A DNA stretch of 64,000 bases from the NCBI RefSeq assembly GCF_020181035.1, contig NZ_JAIQYY010000001.1:403190-467189 (forward strand), given 5' to 3'. Below are positions 26,199-34,768 of the stretch, piece after piece. The stretch is from Streptomyces sp. CoH27 (lineage in GTDB: Bacteria > Actinomycetota > Actinomycetes > Streptomycetales > Streptomycetaceae). Every line of letters begins with the position of its first letter. Positions within the stretch are counted from its first letter, which is position 1. The notes below the pieces were generated by a model, which saw nothing but the letters and a program-made list of their open reading frames with translations, was not told where the DNA came from and did no database searches. The position numbers and the translations under genes were made by a program.

Positions 26199-27131
26199 AT
26201 GGGAATCTTCGTCCTCCTCCCCCTGGTGCTGCCGCTGACGGCCTGGCCGGTCGCCCGCCTGGCCGAGCAGCGTCTCCACCCGCACACCGCGACCACCCTG
26301 CTGACCTGGGTGTCCACGGTCATGGCGCTGTGCAGCACGGTGTGTCTGGCATTGCTGATGGTGGTCGGCACGGCCCAGCTGCCCGGCAATCCTCTCCCCG
26401 ACGGTTGGTCGGACCCCGAGGTGCGGGAGAGCGTGCCCCGGCACGAGGTCGCGGGCAAGGCCGCGATCCCGGCGCTGTTCGCGGTCCTCGCCGCCTGCGG
26501 CCGGGCCCTGCTGCGCCATCGCCGGGTACGACGGCGAACCCATGCCGCGCTCCGGGGACTGCCGGACACACAGGTCGCGGTCCTGCCCGACGACCGGCCG
26601 TACGCCTACGCGCTGCCGGGCGGGCCGCGCGACCGGATCGTGGTGTCCACGGGCATGCTCGGGTGCCTCGCCTCCCGCGAGCGTCGCGCGCTCTTCGCCC
26701 ATGAGCGCGCCCACCTCACCGCCCGGCATCACCGGCACCTGCTGCTCGTCCAACTCGCCGCCTGCACCAACCCGTTCCTGCGCCCGCTGCGGACGGCGGT
26801 CACCTACACGGCGGAGCGGTGGGCGGACGAGTCGGCGGCCCAGGCGGTCGGCAGCCGCAAGGCCGTCGCCCGCGCGATCGGCACCGCGGCACTCGTCTCC
26901 CGCCCCGTCCCCGCGCCGACGCTCGCCGCGCTGGCCGCCCCCGGCCCCCTCCCCCGCCGGGTCGCCGCGCTGCTGGCCCCGGCGCCGCACGCACGCTCCT
27001 GGCCGTCCGTCTTCACGACCGCGGGCCTGGCCCTGTGGACCGCGGCCGGCGGAGCCGCCCTCTCTGCGATGTTCTCGGCCGACTCGGCCCTGACGCTCCT
27101 GCTTCTGCTCCGCGCGGCGACCCCGCTCTGA
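26199..27131 (+). CDS. M56-family membrane metallopeptidase (BlaR1-like, no sensor domain)
   Basis: This 310-residue protein has about four membrane helices and a zinc-peptidase site, HExxH at residues 168-172 in LFAHERAHLTARHH. A downstream glutamate (AERWADE) would be the third ligand. Unlike BlaR1 it has no penicillin-binding sensor domain and ends soon after a final helix, as do most actinobacterial M56 proteins. It is paired with the BlaI repressor, so the likely role is signal-triggered removal of BlaI. The signal and regulated genes are unknown. Confidence 0.88.
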   Translation: MGIFVLLPLVLPLTAWPVARLAEQRLHPHTATTLLTWVSTVMALCSTVCLALLMVVGTAQLPGNPLPDGWSDPEVRESVPRHEVAGKAAIPALFAVLAACGRALLRHRRVRRRTHAALRGLPDTQVAVLPDDRPYAYALPGGPRDRIVVSTGMLGCLASRERRALFAHERAHLTARHHRHLLLVQLAACTNPFLRPLRTAVTYTAERWADESAAQAVGSRKAVARAIGTAALVSRPVPAPTLAALAAPGPLPRRVAALLAPAPHARSWPSVFTTAGLALWTAAGGAALSAMFSADSALTLLLLLRAATPL

Positions 27132-27139
27132 GCCGGCCC

Positions 27140-28820
27140 CTATGGGTGTGCCCCCGTCCCCGGAAGGCGGACGGACTGCCGGTGGCGGAAGACGTCGCGG
27201 GGATCCCAGTGGGCCTTGGTGCGCTGGAGCCGGTCGTAGTTGTCCTTGTAGTAGAGGCGGTACCAGGGCTGCTCGGCCTCGGGCGGGTTGAGCTCGGGGT
27301 CGCTGAGGTCGGCGTCGCAGTAGCCGATGTAGCAGCCGTCGGTGTTCTGTTCCGGTGTCTCGGCCCCGCCGGGCGGGAGGACGGCCGGGACGCCGTCGGC
27401 GGCCGCGTACATCGCGCTGCAGAAACGGCGGATCCAGTCGACGTGCGGTGCGGCGATGCCGGGGTCGGCGCGCGCGTCCTGGAAGTCGTAGACACCGTCG
27501 TGGTTGGCGTCCCTGTCCCAGGTCCAGTACGTCTGGAACTGGAGCTTCAGCACCGAGGAGCGCTGCGGTACGGCGGTGGCGTCCGCGGGGAGGTCGTTGA
27601 TCCGGCCGCCGTAGGAGTCGACCTGGAACAGCGCCTGGTCGTTGCTGTAGTCCGGGTCGGTCAAGTAGTCGTAGATGGTGGCCAGTTGATCCTCGGTGAA
27701 GCCAGGCCGTGTGGTAGGCGGACTTGTACTTTCCGCAGCGGCTCGGGCCGGACTCGTTGAGGTTCTGTGTGGCCGTCAGCCAGGGCAGCCGGGTCGGGAT
27801 GTACAGCTCCTCCAGCGCCGGATGCTCGCCCATGCGCAGGTCCAGGGGGTGGCGCGGATAGTCCGGTTCCGGGGCGAGGTAGTCCAGGAACGCCTCCAGG
27901 CGGTGCACGGAGTCGGCGCGTGTCGCGTCCAACTGCACGATCAGGCCGACCTTGCCGGCTTTGCGGTGGTTCAGCTTGAGCAGCGTGAACATGTCCCAGT
28001 GGTCGTACCGCCCCGGGAAGTCCGAGTCGCCGCCGCTCTGTTCGCCCTCGAAGAAGCTGCCGTAGCGGCGCACCAGACCGAGGAACAGCTCCGGGTTCTC
28101 CTCGAACAGCTTCCACTCCCAGGCGACGGTGCGCAGCAGCACCTGGGCGGGCGGCCGGGGCAGGTCACGGAACCAGTACCGGGTGATCACCCCGAAGTTG
28201 CCGCCCCCGCCACCGGTGTGCGCCCACCACAGGTCGCGTACGGCGGGGTCGGCGGAGTCCTTGCGGGCGACCGTCACGGCGGCGCGGGTGCGGTCGCGTA
28301 CGGTGACGACCTCCACGGCGTACAGATGGTCCACGGTGAGCCCGTGCAGCCGGGACAGCAGGCCGAAGCCGCCCGCGGAGATGTGTCCGCCGGCTCCGAC
28401 GGAGTAGCAGGAGCCGCCGGGCACCGCGAGGCCGTAGGTGCGGTAGAGCTGGGTGGCGATGTGCCAGTTGCTCGCGCCGGCCTCGACGCAATACGCGTCC
28501 ATCTCGGGGTCGTAGGAGACCCGGTTCATGGCGCTGACGTCGATGATGACCGCGACGTCGTCGCCGCAGACGAAGTCCTCGTAACAGTGGCCGCCGGAGC
28601 GGACGGTGATCCGGCGCGGCGGTGTCCCGGTACCCGGATGCCGGTCCAGCCACGCGTTCACGGCGGCCTCGACGTCGGCCGTGCTCGTGGCCACCACCAC
28701 GTGCTCCGGAGAGGCGATCCACCGCTGGTTGAAGCCCCGGCGGAGCGCCTCGTAGCGGTCGTCGCCCGGACCGACCTCGATCGGGGCGCGCGAGCGGGAG
28801 CCAGTGGACGAGGTGGACAT
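27140..28820 (-). pseudogene. BBE-type FAD-linked oxidase with a frameshift
   Basis: The first 370 codons encode a berberine-bridge-type oxidase. His78 in RSGGHCYEDF and Cys138 in PGGSCYSVGAGGHISAGG are placed to hold FAD bicovalently, and DLWWAHTGGGGGNFGVITRY follows. After RCGKYKSAYHT, near base 27705, the frame shifts. The true continuation, PGFTEDQLATIYDYLTDPDY, runs to 27140 and ends with the BBE motif region (YYKDNYDRLQRTKAHWDPRD). A single-base change would restore the gene, so it is either a young pseudogene or a sequencing error. GGAGG precedes the start. Substrate unknown, probably a polyketide, sugar or alkaloid-type alcohol. Confidence 0.72.
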
Positions 28821-29069
28821 GACGGCGCCTCCACAGGGGTTGACCAGCGCTGATCACAGCAAGTTACCGAGCGCTGCCGACCAGGGACTCCGCCGTTCGG
28901 GTGAAGCGGGGCGGGCGCGCGGATCCCCGGGCAGGTGGGTGCGGGCGCCGGGGCACGCCGTGGGCCACGAGGGCGCCCGACGGTGTCACGAGGGGCGCGC
29001 GCTCCGGCCCGGGCGCTCGCTCGCCCGCGCCCGCAACGGAGGCGCCTGGCGCGATCGCCGTGGCAATGA

Positions 29070-29798
29070 TCAATTGGCCGGCGTGCGGTCGGCCGGATGC
29101 GGGCGGCGTACGACGAGCCCGGTCACCTCGAAGGACATCTGCGTCGTCTCCGGATCGGGGGCGGGGTGGTAACGGCCCGCGGAGACGGAGAGGTTGACGA
29201 TGAGGCAGGCGTGCCAGTCGTGTCCCACGCCCCGCCCGTCGGCGAAGACCCGGGCGCCGTTCACCGACCACACGACGGAGCGGGCCCCGAACTCGGTGCG
29301 CAGGTCGATCCAGGCGCCGGGGCTGACGGCGGGGTCGCGGACACAGTGCCCGGTGCCGCGGACGTGGTTCGTGAACTCCAGGAGGTCCGGGTGGTCCGGG
29401 TGGTACTCGAATACGTCGATCTCCTGGTCGCCGTCGCGCCAGGTCCAGATCGCCGGCCACGCTCCGACCTCGCGGGGCAGCCGTACCCGGGCCTCCAGCA
29501 CGTCCCCGGACCGGACCGTGAAGGCCTCCTCGCTGCCCTCGGTCGTCAGCAGACCGGTGTCCCAGTCGCCGTCCGGGCGCCGGGTCGCTTTGAAGACGCC
29601 GGAGCGGGAGTAGGAGGGATCGGACACCAGGTGGTCCAGTTTGTCGTCGCCCGGGTTCACCGGGCCGCCCCCGGGATATGCCCAGGAACGGCCCGCGACC
29701 CACTGGCGGGGGGAAGTGAAGTCCGCCGTGAAGACGATGCGGGGCCCGGACGGGGGGCGCTGGGCCGGGAGCGGGTGTCCCGGAGCAGGATTCTCCAT
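29070..29798 (-). CDS. GH16-like glycoside hydrolase
   Basis: This 242-residue protein from MENPAPGHPLP shows a beta-jelly-roll hydrolase of clan GH16. The catalytic ExDxxE motif is in GDQEIDVFEYHPDHPD, preceded by VGAWPAIWTWRDG and followed by RTEFGARSVVWSVNGARVFAD. The substrate could be a beta-glucan. There is no signal peptide at this start, which is odd for a GH16 enzyme; a longer, Arg/Pro-rich N-terminus is open but unconvincing because it reads into a repeat array. So the start is uncertain. Confidence 0.72.
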   Translation of the reverse strand: MENPAPGHPLPAQRPPSGPRIVFTADFTSPRQWVAGRSWAYPGGGPVNPGDDKLDHLVSDPSYSRSGVFKATRRPDGDWDTGLLTTEGSEEAFTVRSGDVLEARVRLPREVGAWPAIWTWRDGDQEIDVFEYHPDHPDLLEFTNHVRGTGHCVRDPAVSPGAWIDLRTEFGARSVVWSVNGARVFADGRGVGHDWHACLIVNLSVSAGRYHPAPDPETTQMSFEVTGLVVRRPHPADRTPAN

Positions 29799-30607
29799 GC
29801 CAGAGGTCTCACCGTCCCGGGCCGGGTCATGCGCCCCAGCGGCCCACGCGGTACAGGAACGCCCCTTTCGGGTGACGTGGACCCGGATCCGGACCGGCAG
29901 GGCGGGGCCGTTCGCCCCTGGTGGACCGGCGGTTTCCGTGGTGTGCTGGTAGTGGCGGGAAGGACCGAGAAAGACGCGGAGAAGCGGTCGGGAACCGTGC
30001 ACCGCGCAATCCGGATCCGCGAGAAGCGGGTGGCCCTTCCCGCCCTGACGTTTTCGGCAACCGCCGGGTGCCGCGTGGGCGGCGGGGGGAGCGCGGGTAC
30101 CTCGTGGGCGACGGGGTGGAGCGGGCGGGTGCCGCGCGGATCGAGGAGGCACCGGGTGCCGAGTGGGTTCCGGGGCCGGGTGCCGCGTGTATGCCCCCGA
30201 CAGGCCGGTGCCGCGCAGGGGCCGGGAGGGGGCGAGGGCCGCGTGCAGGGCTGGGCAGGCCGGATGCCGCATGCATAGCCGGGCCAGGCCGGATGCCGCG
30301 CAAGGCCCAGGAAAAGGCGGAAGCCACGTGCACGGGCCGGGACAGACCGGTGCCACGTCGACGCGGGGACGGGTCGGTTGGCGTGTGGATCTGGGAACGG
30401 TCGAGTGCCGCAGAGGTGCAGCAGAGTGCCGCACCGATTCCGCGAACGGGGCGCCGCACAGGGTCCAGGAAGGCATGAGAGTGCCCGCCTGGGTCCCGGG
30501 GAGGGCCGGGTGGCTGACTGGGCATGGGTCCCGGGCCGAGGACCGTGAGGCCGGTGAAAGGAGGGGCTCGTGTCTTCTGGACTACCGGCAGCGGCGGTGC
30601 CGGGCGG
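29799..30607. other. Long noncoding region holding a 28-bp-period array
   Basis: No convincing gene lies in these 800 bp, although all six frames are long and open because of very high GC content. About half of the region is the degenerate 28-bp repeat described separately. Confidence 0.55.
30065..30460. repeat. Degenerate tandem array, period about 28 bp, about 15 units
   Basis: The core TGCCGC, usually within CCGGRTGCCGCGY, recurs at 30069, 30130, 30157, 30181, 30209, 30265, 30294, 30351, 30406 and 30427, and weaker copies fall at 30098, 30237, 30322, 30379 and 30452. Most spacings are 27-29 bp. The period is not a multiple of three, so it is unlikely to be a protein repeat. Confidence 0.65.
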
Positions 30608-31216
30608 TCAGCCACGGCCTCCGCTGAGGTTTCCCCACCTCGGCCCTATCTGCTTCCACTCCTCGTCCCACTCGGCCATGCGCCGCCGGATGAGCCGGGT
30701 GCGGACTCCCCATCCCACGACCCAGACCGCCGCGCCGGCCGACGGGGCGACGAGGGCGCCGGTCAGGGCCGCCTGGAGGTCCGCCGCGGCGCCGGTGACC
30801 GGCGCGGACACGATGCGGCCCGCGCTGTTCGTCCAGATCGTGACCTGGGAGCCGGCGGGGGCGCCGGGCACGACCTTCGCCCGGTCCGTGTGGACCACGC
30901 CGTGCGCGTCCGTCCAGCGCACGGACGCCCAGACCCGCCCGTCATCGTAGCCGGTCCCGGTGACGGAGGTGCGCGCCGCGTCGTCGGTGAGCACGGCGTG
31001 CACCGCGTGCACCTCCGCCCGCCGGGCGGAGAACGTCGAGTCGGCCGAATGGGCCGCCGCGAGACCGGCGACGGCCCCGCACAGGACGGCGAGCACCCAG
31101 GTCGCGAGGACGATCCAGGCCTCGACGACGTCGCTGTGCCGGCGTAGCGGATTGCGCCGCCATCGCCACAGCCGTACCGGGGTGACTGTCGTGGGAGGTG
31201 TCCGGGTCATCGTCAC
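30608..31216 (-). CDS. Rv1733c-like two-helix membrane protein
   Basis: This 202-residue protein has two membrane segments (WIVLATWVLAVLCGAVAGLA and ALVAPSAGAAVWVVGWGV) flanking an extracytoplasmic domain of about 100 residues (VWASVRWTDAHGVVHTDRAK, PAGSQVTIWTNSAGRIV). This architecture and the N-terminal LWRWRRNPLRRHSDVVEAW match the Rv1733c family, membrane proteins of the mycobacterial dormancy response with many Streptomyces paralogues. The function is unknown. A start at 31210 is equally possible. Confidence 0.82.
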   Translation of the reverse strand: MTMTRTPPTTVTPVRLWRWRRNPLRRHSDVVEAWIVLATWVLAVLCGAVAGLAAAHSADSTFSARRAEVHAVHAVLTDDAARTSVTGTGYDDGRVWASVRWTDAHGVVHTDRAKVVPGAPAGSQVTIWTNSAGRIVSAPVTGAAADLQAALTGALVAPSAGAAVWVVGWGVRTRLIRRRMAEWDEEWKQIGPRWGNLSGGRG

Positions 31217-31675
31217 CGCCTCCTCTCCACCGCGCCAGGCGTGCCGCGGGGTGCCACCACTCCATCGTGCACCTCATTCGGGATCGCGGCGGCGTGAGTG
31301 CCGAAGACACCCGCGACGGGCTCACGCCGAGCCTCCCCGGATCCGTCCGCTTCATCCCCATAGGTACCGTTTCAGCGGATTGCGGGGCGGTGCGCCGGGG
31401 GACGTCCGGCCCCCCTGAGCCAGGGCCGAAAGGCACTGGTCCGAACCGTACGAGAGGGGTCACAGTGACATCAGGAGCGGCACCGATCCCCCGCGGTGTC
31501 GCTCCGCGCTCCGCTCATGATGTGCCGCCGCGCGTACGGATCATCGGAACCCGCGAGGAGTAGAGTCACATACCCGCGAAGAAGCCGGCCATGATCTGTG
31601 ACAGCGTCCCCACCGACCGGCGCATCCGCCCCGACCTGGTCACGGGCGTGCTGCTCGCCGACGCGGTCGGACCGG
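31217..31675. other. Intergenic region with no clear gene
   Basis: These 459 bp hold the promoter of the Rv1733c-like gene. Short plus-strand frames exist, for example one from GTG 31465 ending at 31563 and one from ATG 31591 ending at 31689, but neither resembles a known protein. I see no repeats. Confidence 0.4.
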
Positions 31676-32521
31676 CTACGAGGGCGTGAGCGGCAGGTCG
31701 TCCGTGTAGGCGTTCACCGGCTGGGCGATGGGCCGGGCGTCCTGCACGTCGAGCGCCGCCTGCGCGGTCCTCGTGCCGAGCACGCCCTGGGGATGCCAGG
31801 TACCGGTCACCGCGAGCCAGGTGTTCGCGGCGGGTGCCTCGGTGCCGCCGTACATGCGGATCTTGACGGTCTGCGAGTCTGCTGCGCAGCACGTGAAGAT
31901 GATGCGGGTCAGGTACCAGCCGTCGCCGTCCTCGGCCGGGGTGACGAAGCCCGTGAGCTGGACGGCGCGGCGCTTGATGGCCAGGCTGCGGTCCTGCTGG
32001 ACGCGCTTGGTGAAGTCCGTGAGGGTCAGGGGCAGGGGTGAGGTCGCGGGCAGCGGGGCGAATCCTTTCTTCTGCGCGGTGACCGGCTTGGCGTTCGAAC
32101 GTGCCGCGGTGTACGCGCCGAGGGCGGGTGGGGCGTAGAAGAGCAGGCTGAGGGCGGGGAGGAACAGCAGCCAGGCGATGCGCGGTGCGCCGGAGTGGCC
32201 GTGGCCATGGCCGTCCCGGCCCTGGTCATGGCCGTCTTGGCCCTGGTCATGGCCGTGCTCGTGCCTGTGCGCGTCGTGAGTGTGGCCCGGCAGATCCCTG
32301 ACGTCCCTGGCGTCCCTCGGGTCCCTCGCGTCCCTCGCGTCCCTGATGTCCCTGATGACCGCCGACGCCACGCCGAGCAGCAGCAGGACCACCCCGGAGA
32401 CGATGAGCAGCGGGCGCAGGCCGGCCTTGACGTAGCGCAGGTAGATGTCGGTGAACAGGGCCGTATGCAGCAGGCCGGCACCGGTCAGGGCCAGCAGCAG
32501 GGTCTGTACCGGGCGTCTCAC
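31676..32521 (-). CDS. DUF1980 / TIGR03943-type membrane protein with His/Asp-rich loop
   Basis: This 281-residue protein begins at a GTG that overlaps the stop of the permease gene (GTGA), so the two are coupled. The first two helices (LLLALTGAGLLHTALFTDIY, LIVSGVVLLLLGVASAVI) are followed by an RDxRD repeat and a His/Asp-rich stretch (HDAHRHEHGHDQGQDGHDQ), then a third helix and a beta-rich DUF1980 domain (RAVQLTGFVTPAEDGDGWYL, RIIFTCCAADSQTVKIRMYG). The His-rich loop likely binds metal. DUF1980 proteins regularly pair with DUF318 permeases. Confidence 0.85.
   Translation of the reverse strand: MRRPVQTLLLALTGAGLLHTALFTDIYLRYVKAGLRPLLIVSGVVLLLLGVASAVIRDIRDARDARDPRDARDVRDLPGHTHDAHRHEHGHDQGQDGHDQGRDGHGHGHSGAPRIAWLLFLPALSLLFYAPPALGAYTAARSNAKPVTAQKKGFAPLPATSPLPLTLTDFTKRVQQDRSLAIKRRAVQLTGFVTPAEDGDGWYLTRIIFTCCAADSQTVKIRMYGGTEAPAANTWLAVTGTWHPQGVLGTRTAQAALDVQDARPIAQPVNAYTDDLPLTPS
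32280..32350 (-). repeat. 9-bp tandem repeat coding RDxRD
   Basis: GTCCCT-led 9-bp units (GTCCCTGAC, GTCCCTGGC, GTCCCTCGG, GTCCCTCGC and so on) repeat about eight times within the DUF1980 gene and encode an Arg-Asp-x repeat. Confidence 0.65.
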
Positions 32522-33555
32522 AGCAGCGCCCCTCCGATCAGGGCGCTCGCGGCGACCGCCACGGCAGTGGTGGCCGTGGAGAACCGCCAGGCGAAGGCGC
32601 GCCCGAAGGTGCCCGCCTGGAGCGCGATCAGCTTCAGGTCGACCATCGGGCCGACCACCATGAAGGCCAGCCGGGCGGTCGGCGAGAACCCGGCGAGCGA
32701 GGCGGCGACGAACGCGTCCGCCTCCGAGCAGACCGCCAGCAGCACGGCGAGCCCGGCCAGGAAGAGCACCGACAGCCAGGGCGAGCCGGAGAAGGTGTCG
32801 AGGACGGCGCGCGGCACCGCGACGTTGAAGGTGGCGGCGGCCATGGCGCCGAGCACCAGGAAACCGCCGGCGTGCAGGAAGTCGTGCTGGAAGCCGAGCC
32901 GGAACTCGTTCCAGCGGTTGCCCCCGTACCGGTGGCCGGTGTGCCGTTGCCGCAGGACGGGCCGCAGCCACTTCTCCTGGCCCAGCCAGAGCCACAGCCA
33001 GCCCATCACGGCCGCGGTGGCGAGGGAGGCGAACAGCCGGGCGGCGACCATCGCGGGGTTGCCCGGGAAGGCGACGGCGGTGGCGGTCAGCACGACGGGG
33101 TTGACGGCCGGTGCGGAGAGCAGGAACGCGAAGGCGGCGGCCGGGGTGACGCCCCGCCGGATCAGGCTGTTGGCGACGGGGACGGAAGCGCACTCGCAGC
33201 CCGGCAGCACGGCGCCCGCGACCCCGGCCACCGGCACGGCGAGCGCGGGCCGCTTCGGCAGCACCTTGGTGAACAGTTCGGCCGGCACGAAGGCGTTGAT
33301 GGCACCGGACAGGGCGGTGCCCAGGAGCAGGAAGGGAAGCGCTTGGACGGTGATGGCGAGGCAGACGGTGCGCCAGGCCTGGACGGCCGGCTGGTCCAGC
33401 CACTCGGTGCCGGCGAGGAGCTGTACGGCGACGGCTCCGGCCCCGATCGCCAGGGCGGCGCCGTGCGGCCATGGCCGGACGCGGCGCACGGGCGGATCGA
33501 CGGGTGCGACCGTCACGCCCTCGGCCACACCAACCAATTCATCCGTTTTTTCCAT
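32518..33555 (-). CDS. DUF318 / YraQ-type permease
   Basis: This 345-residue polytopic protein starts at MEKTDELVGVAEG with GGAG five bases before. The signature is GAVLPGCECASVPVANSLIR, with the CxC motif, then FAFLLSAPAVNPVVL. A second repeat-like half has CSEADAFVAASLAGFS and FMVVGPMVDLKLIALQ. The family exports or imports small ions or metalloids (ArsP and SaoE relatives), but the substrate is unproven. It is co-translated with the DUF1980 partner. Confidence 0.9.
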   Translation of the reverse strand: MEKTDELVGVAEGVTVAPVDPPVRRVRPWPHGAALAIGAGAVAVQLLAGTEWLDQPAVQAWRTVCLAITVQALPFLLLGTALSGAINAFVPAELFTKVLPKRPALAVPVAGVAGAVLPGCECASVPVANSLIRRGVTPAAAFAFLLSAPAVNPVVLTATAVAFPGNPAMVAARLFASLATAAVMGWLWLWLGQEKWLRPVLRQRHTGHRYGGNRWNEFRLGFQHDFLHAGGFLVLGAMAAATFNVAVPRAVLDTFSGSPWLSVLFLAGLAVLLAVCSEADAFVAASLAGFSPTARLAFMVVGPMVDLKLIALQAGTFGRAFAWRFSTATTAVAVAASALIGGALL

Positions 33556-33615
33556 TATCACTCCGGATGTCGGTGTCCGGCCGACGATAGGCGAGAGGCG
33601 CCGCCCGGACCCCGC

Positions 33616-33661
33616 ATACACGCCGCCGGCCCATCGACATACACGCCGCCGGCCCGTCGAC
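33616..33661. repeat. 23-bp tandem duplication
   Basis: ATACACGCCGCC followed by GGCCCATCGAC (33616-33638) repeats at 33639-33661 with one mismatch. It lies upstream of the permease gene and beside a broken response-regulator relic. Confidence 0.7.
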
Positions 33662-33826
33662 CCACGCGAGGATTGGGCCCCACGGGTGGACAAAGGGCCG
33701 TCCGCGGGCCGCCGCCTGGCAGCTCAGCGGTGCGCCGGGCGCCGGGGCCGGACGACGGCGGTGGCCGTGAGCGCCGTCGGCGCGGCCAGGCAGAGCCAGG
33801 CACAGGTGTCCCGGATGCGGTCGTAG

Positions 33827-34177
33827 ACGGTCCGCACGCCGCACACGGGGACATGGGCCACCATCCGGCACCCCATCGACACCGTCACCGCGCTGCCGCC
33901 CGCGCTTCTGCCGACGGCGCCGACGCCCGCCGGGGCACCGGTCGACGGCGGACCCACCGAGCGCGAGGTGCAGGTTCTGGCGCTGGTCGCGTGTGGGCTG
34001 CCCAACGCGCGCATCGCAGTGGACCTGGGCCTGAGCGAGACGACGGCGAAGAGCCGGGCCAACCGGATCCTGACCCGGCCGGCCCTGGAGAACCGGGTGC
34101 AGGCGACCCTGTACGCCCACCGGACCGGGCTCGCCGGGGATACGCCCGAGCCGCCCACGGCGGAGCCCGCCCGCTGA
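33827..34177 (+). pseudogene. C-terminal relic of a NarL/LuxR-type response regulator
   Basis: An open frame with no proper start encodes a LuxR helix-turn-helix (TEREVQVLALVACGLPNARI, AVDLGLSETTAKSRANRIL, ENRVQATLYAHRTGLA) preceded by a decayed linker (IDTVTALPPALLPTAPTP). The receiver domain is absent. The usual Lys-Leu-Gly turn after RIL is replaced by TRPALE. A GTG at 33968 could still give a 69-residue DNA-binding fragment, but that start falls inside the domain. It is most likely a truncated gene. Confidence 0.55.
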
Positions 34178-34202
34178 CGTCGGTCAAACCGCCCACCCGC
34201 CC

Positions 34203-34221
34203 CTGTGACACTCCTGTGACA
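34203..34221 (+). promoter_or_regulatory. Direct repeat upstream of the small LuxR gene
   Basis: CTGTGACA occurs twice, 11 bp apart start to start (one helical turn), about 100 bp before the ATG at 34317. This spacing is typical of response-regulator sites. Confidence 0.4.
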
Positions 34222-34316
34222 GTCGGCGGACAGGCTCATGAAGTACGACGCGCAGCGTGGAGGAACAAGGGCAAATCACCCTAATCGGTCAAAACATTCC
34301 GCTGGAGGACAGCCTC

Positions 34317-34571
34317 ATGAGTGCCACTCTCGTCGCACCGCACTCCGAAGCTCCCGCGTCCGCTGCCGCCACCGCGCCCCAGCCCTCGCTGGCGCCGCGT
34401 GAGCGGGAGACACTGCGGCACATCGCCGCCGGCCGCACCTACCTCCAGACGGCTCGCCACATGGGCCTGTCCAAGCACACCGTGGATGCCTATCTGCGCC
34501 GCATCCGGGCCAAGTTCAATATCACCAACACCGCCGAGCTGACCCGCGTGGCCATCGCCCTGGGCCTGTGA
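34317..34571 (+). CDS. Stand-alone LuxR-type helix-turn-helix protein
   Basis: This 84-residue protein from MSATLVAPHSEAP is preceded by GGAGGA and contains little more than a GerE/LuxR domain (LAPRERETLRHIAAGRTYLQ, TARHMGLSKHTVDAYLRRIR, FNITNTAELTRVAIALGL). No sensor or receiver domain is present. Such single-domain proteins can act as orphan regulators or as antagonists of larger LuxR proteins. It follows the decayed NarL-like relic by 140 bp. The upstream start at 34257 is less likely because GGAGG lies between. Confidence 0.8.
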   Translation: MSATLVAPHSEAPASAAATAPQPSLAPRERETLRHIAAGRTYLQTARHMGLSKHTVDAYLRRIRAKFNITNTAELTRVAIALGL

Positions 34572-34740
34572 CCGGCCGGTATCCGCCGTTGCAGCGCGCC
34601 GTGAACCCGCTCGCCCCATGCTGTGGCCCGGCACGATTCGCCGGGCCTCGCGCACTGCGCGGCTTCCCACCCGTGCCGGACCTCGGCGACCCCGGCCGGC
34701 GCCTGCTGACGACGCATGTGCGCCGGCCGCTGCGGGAACC

Positions 34741-34756
34741 GGCCGGGGCGCCGGCC
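34741..34756. terminator. Short GC hairpin between convergent genes
   Basis: GGCCGG and CCGGCC flank GGCG. It is close to the stop of the phosphoesterase gene (34769) and may terminate either transcript. Confidence 0.35.
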
Positions 34757-34768
34757 CTCTGCGGGCCG

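Noticed and set aside
25692..28820. 1042-residue minus-strand protein
   Set aside because: Only the first 370 residues are a real protein. The rest is out-of-frame read-through after the FAD oxidase frameshift and antisense to blaI and the M56 gene.
30065..30460. CRISPR array
   Set aside because: The 28-bp period fits a repeat length, but there are no conserved repeats alternating with unique spacers and no cas genes.
33541..33600. Zur box before the permease gene
   Set aside because: GATAATGGAAAA is AT-rich but does not match the palindromic Zur consensus.
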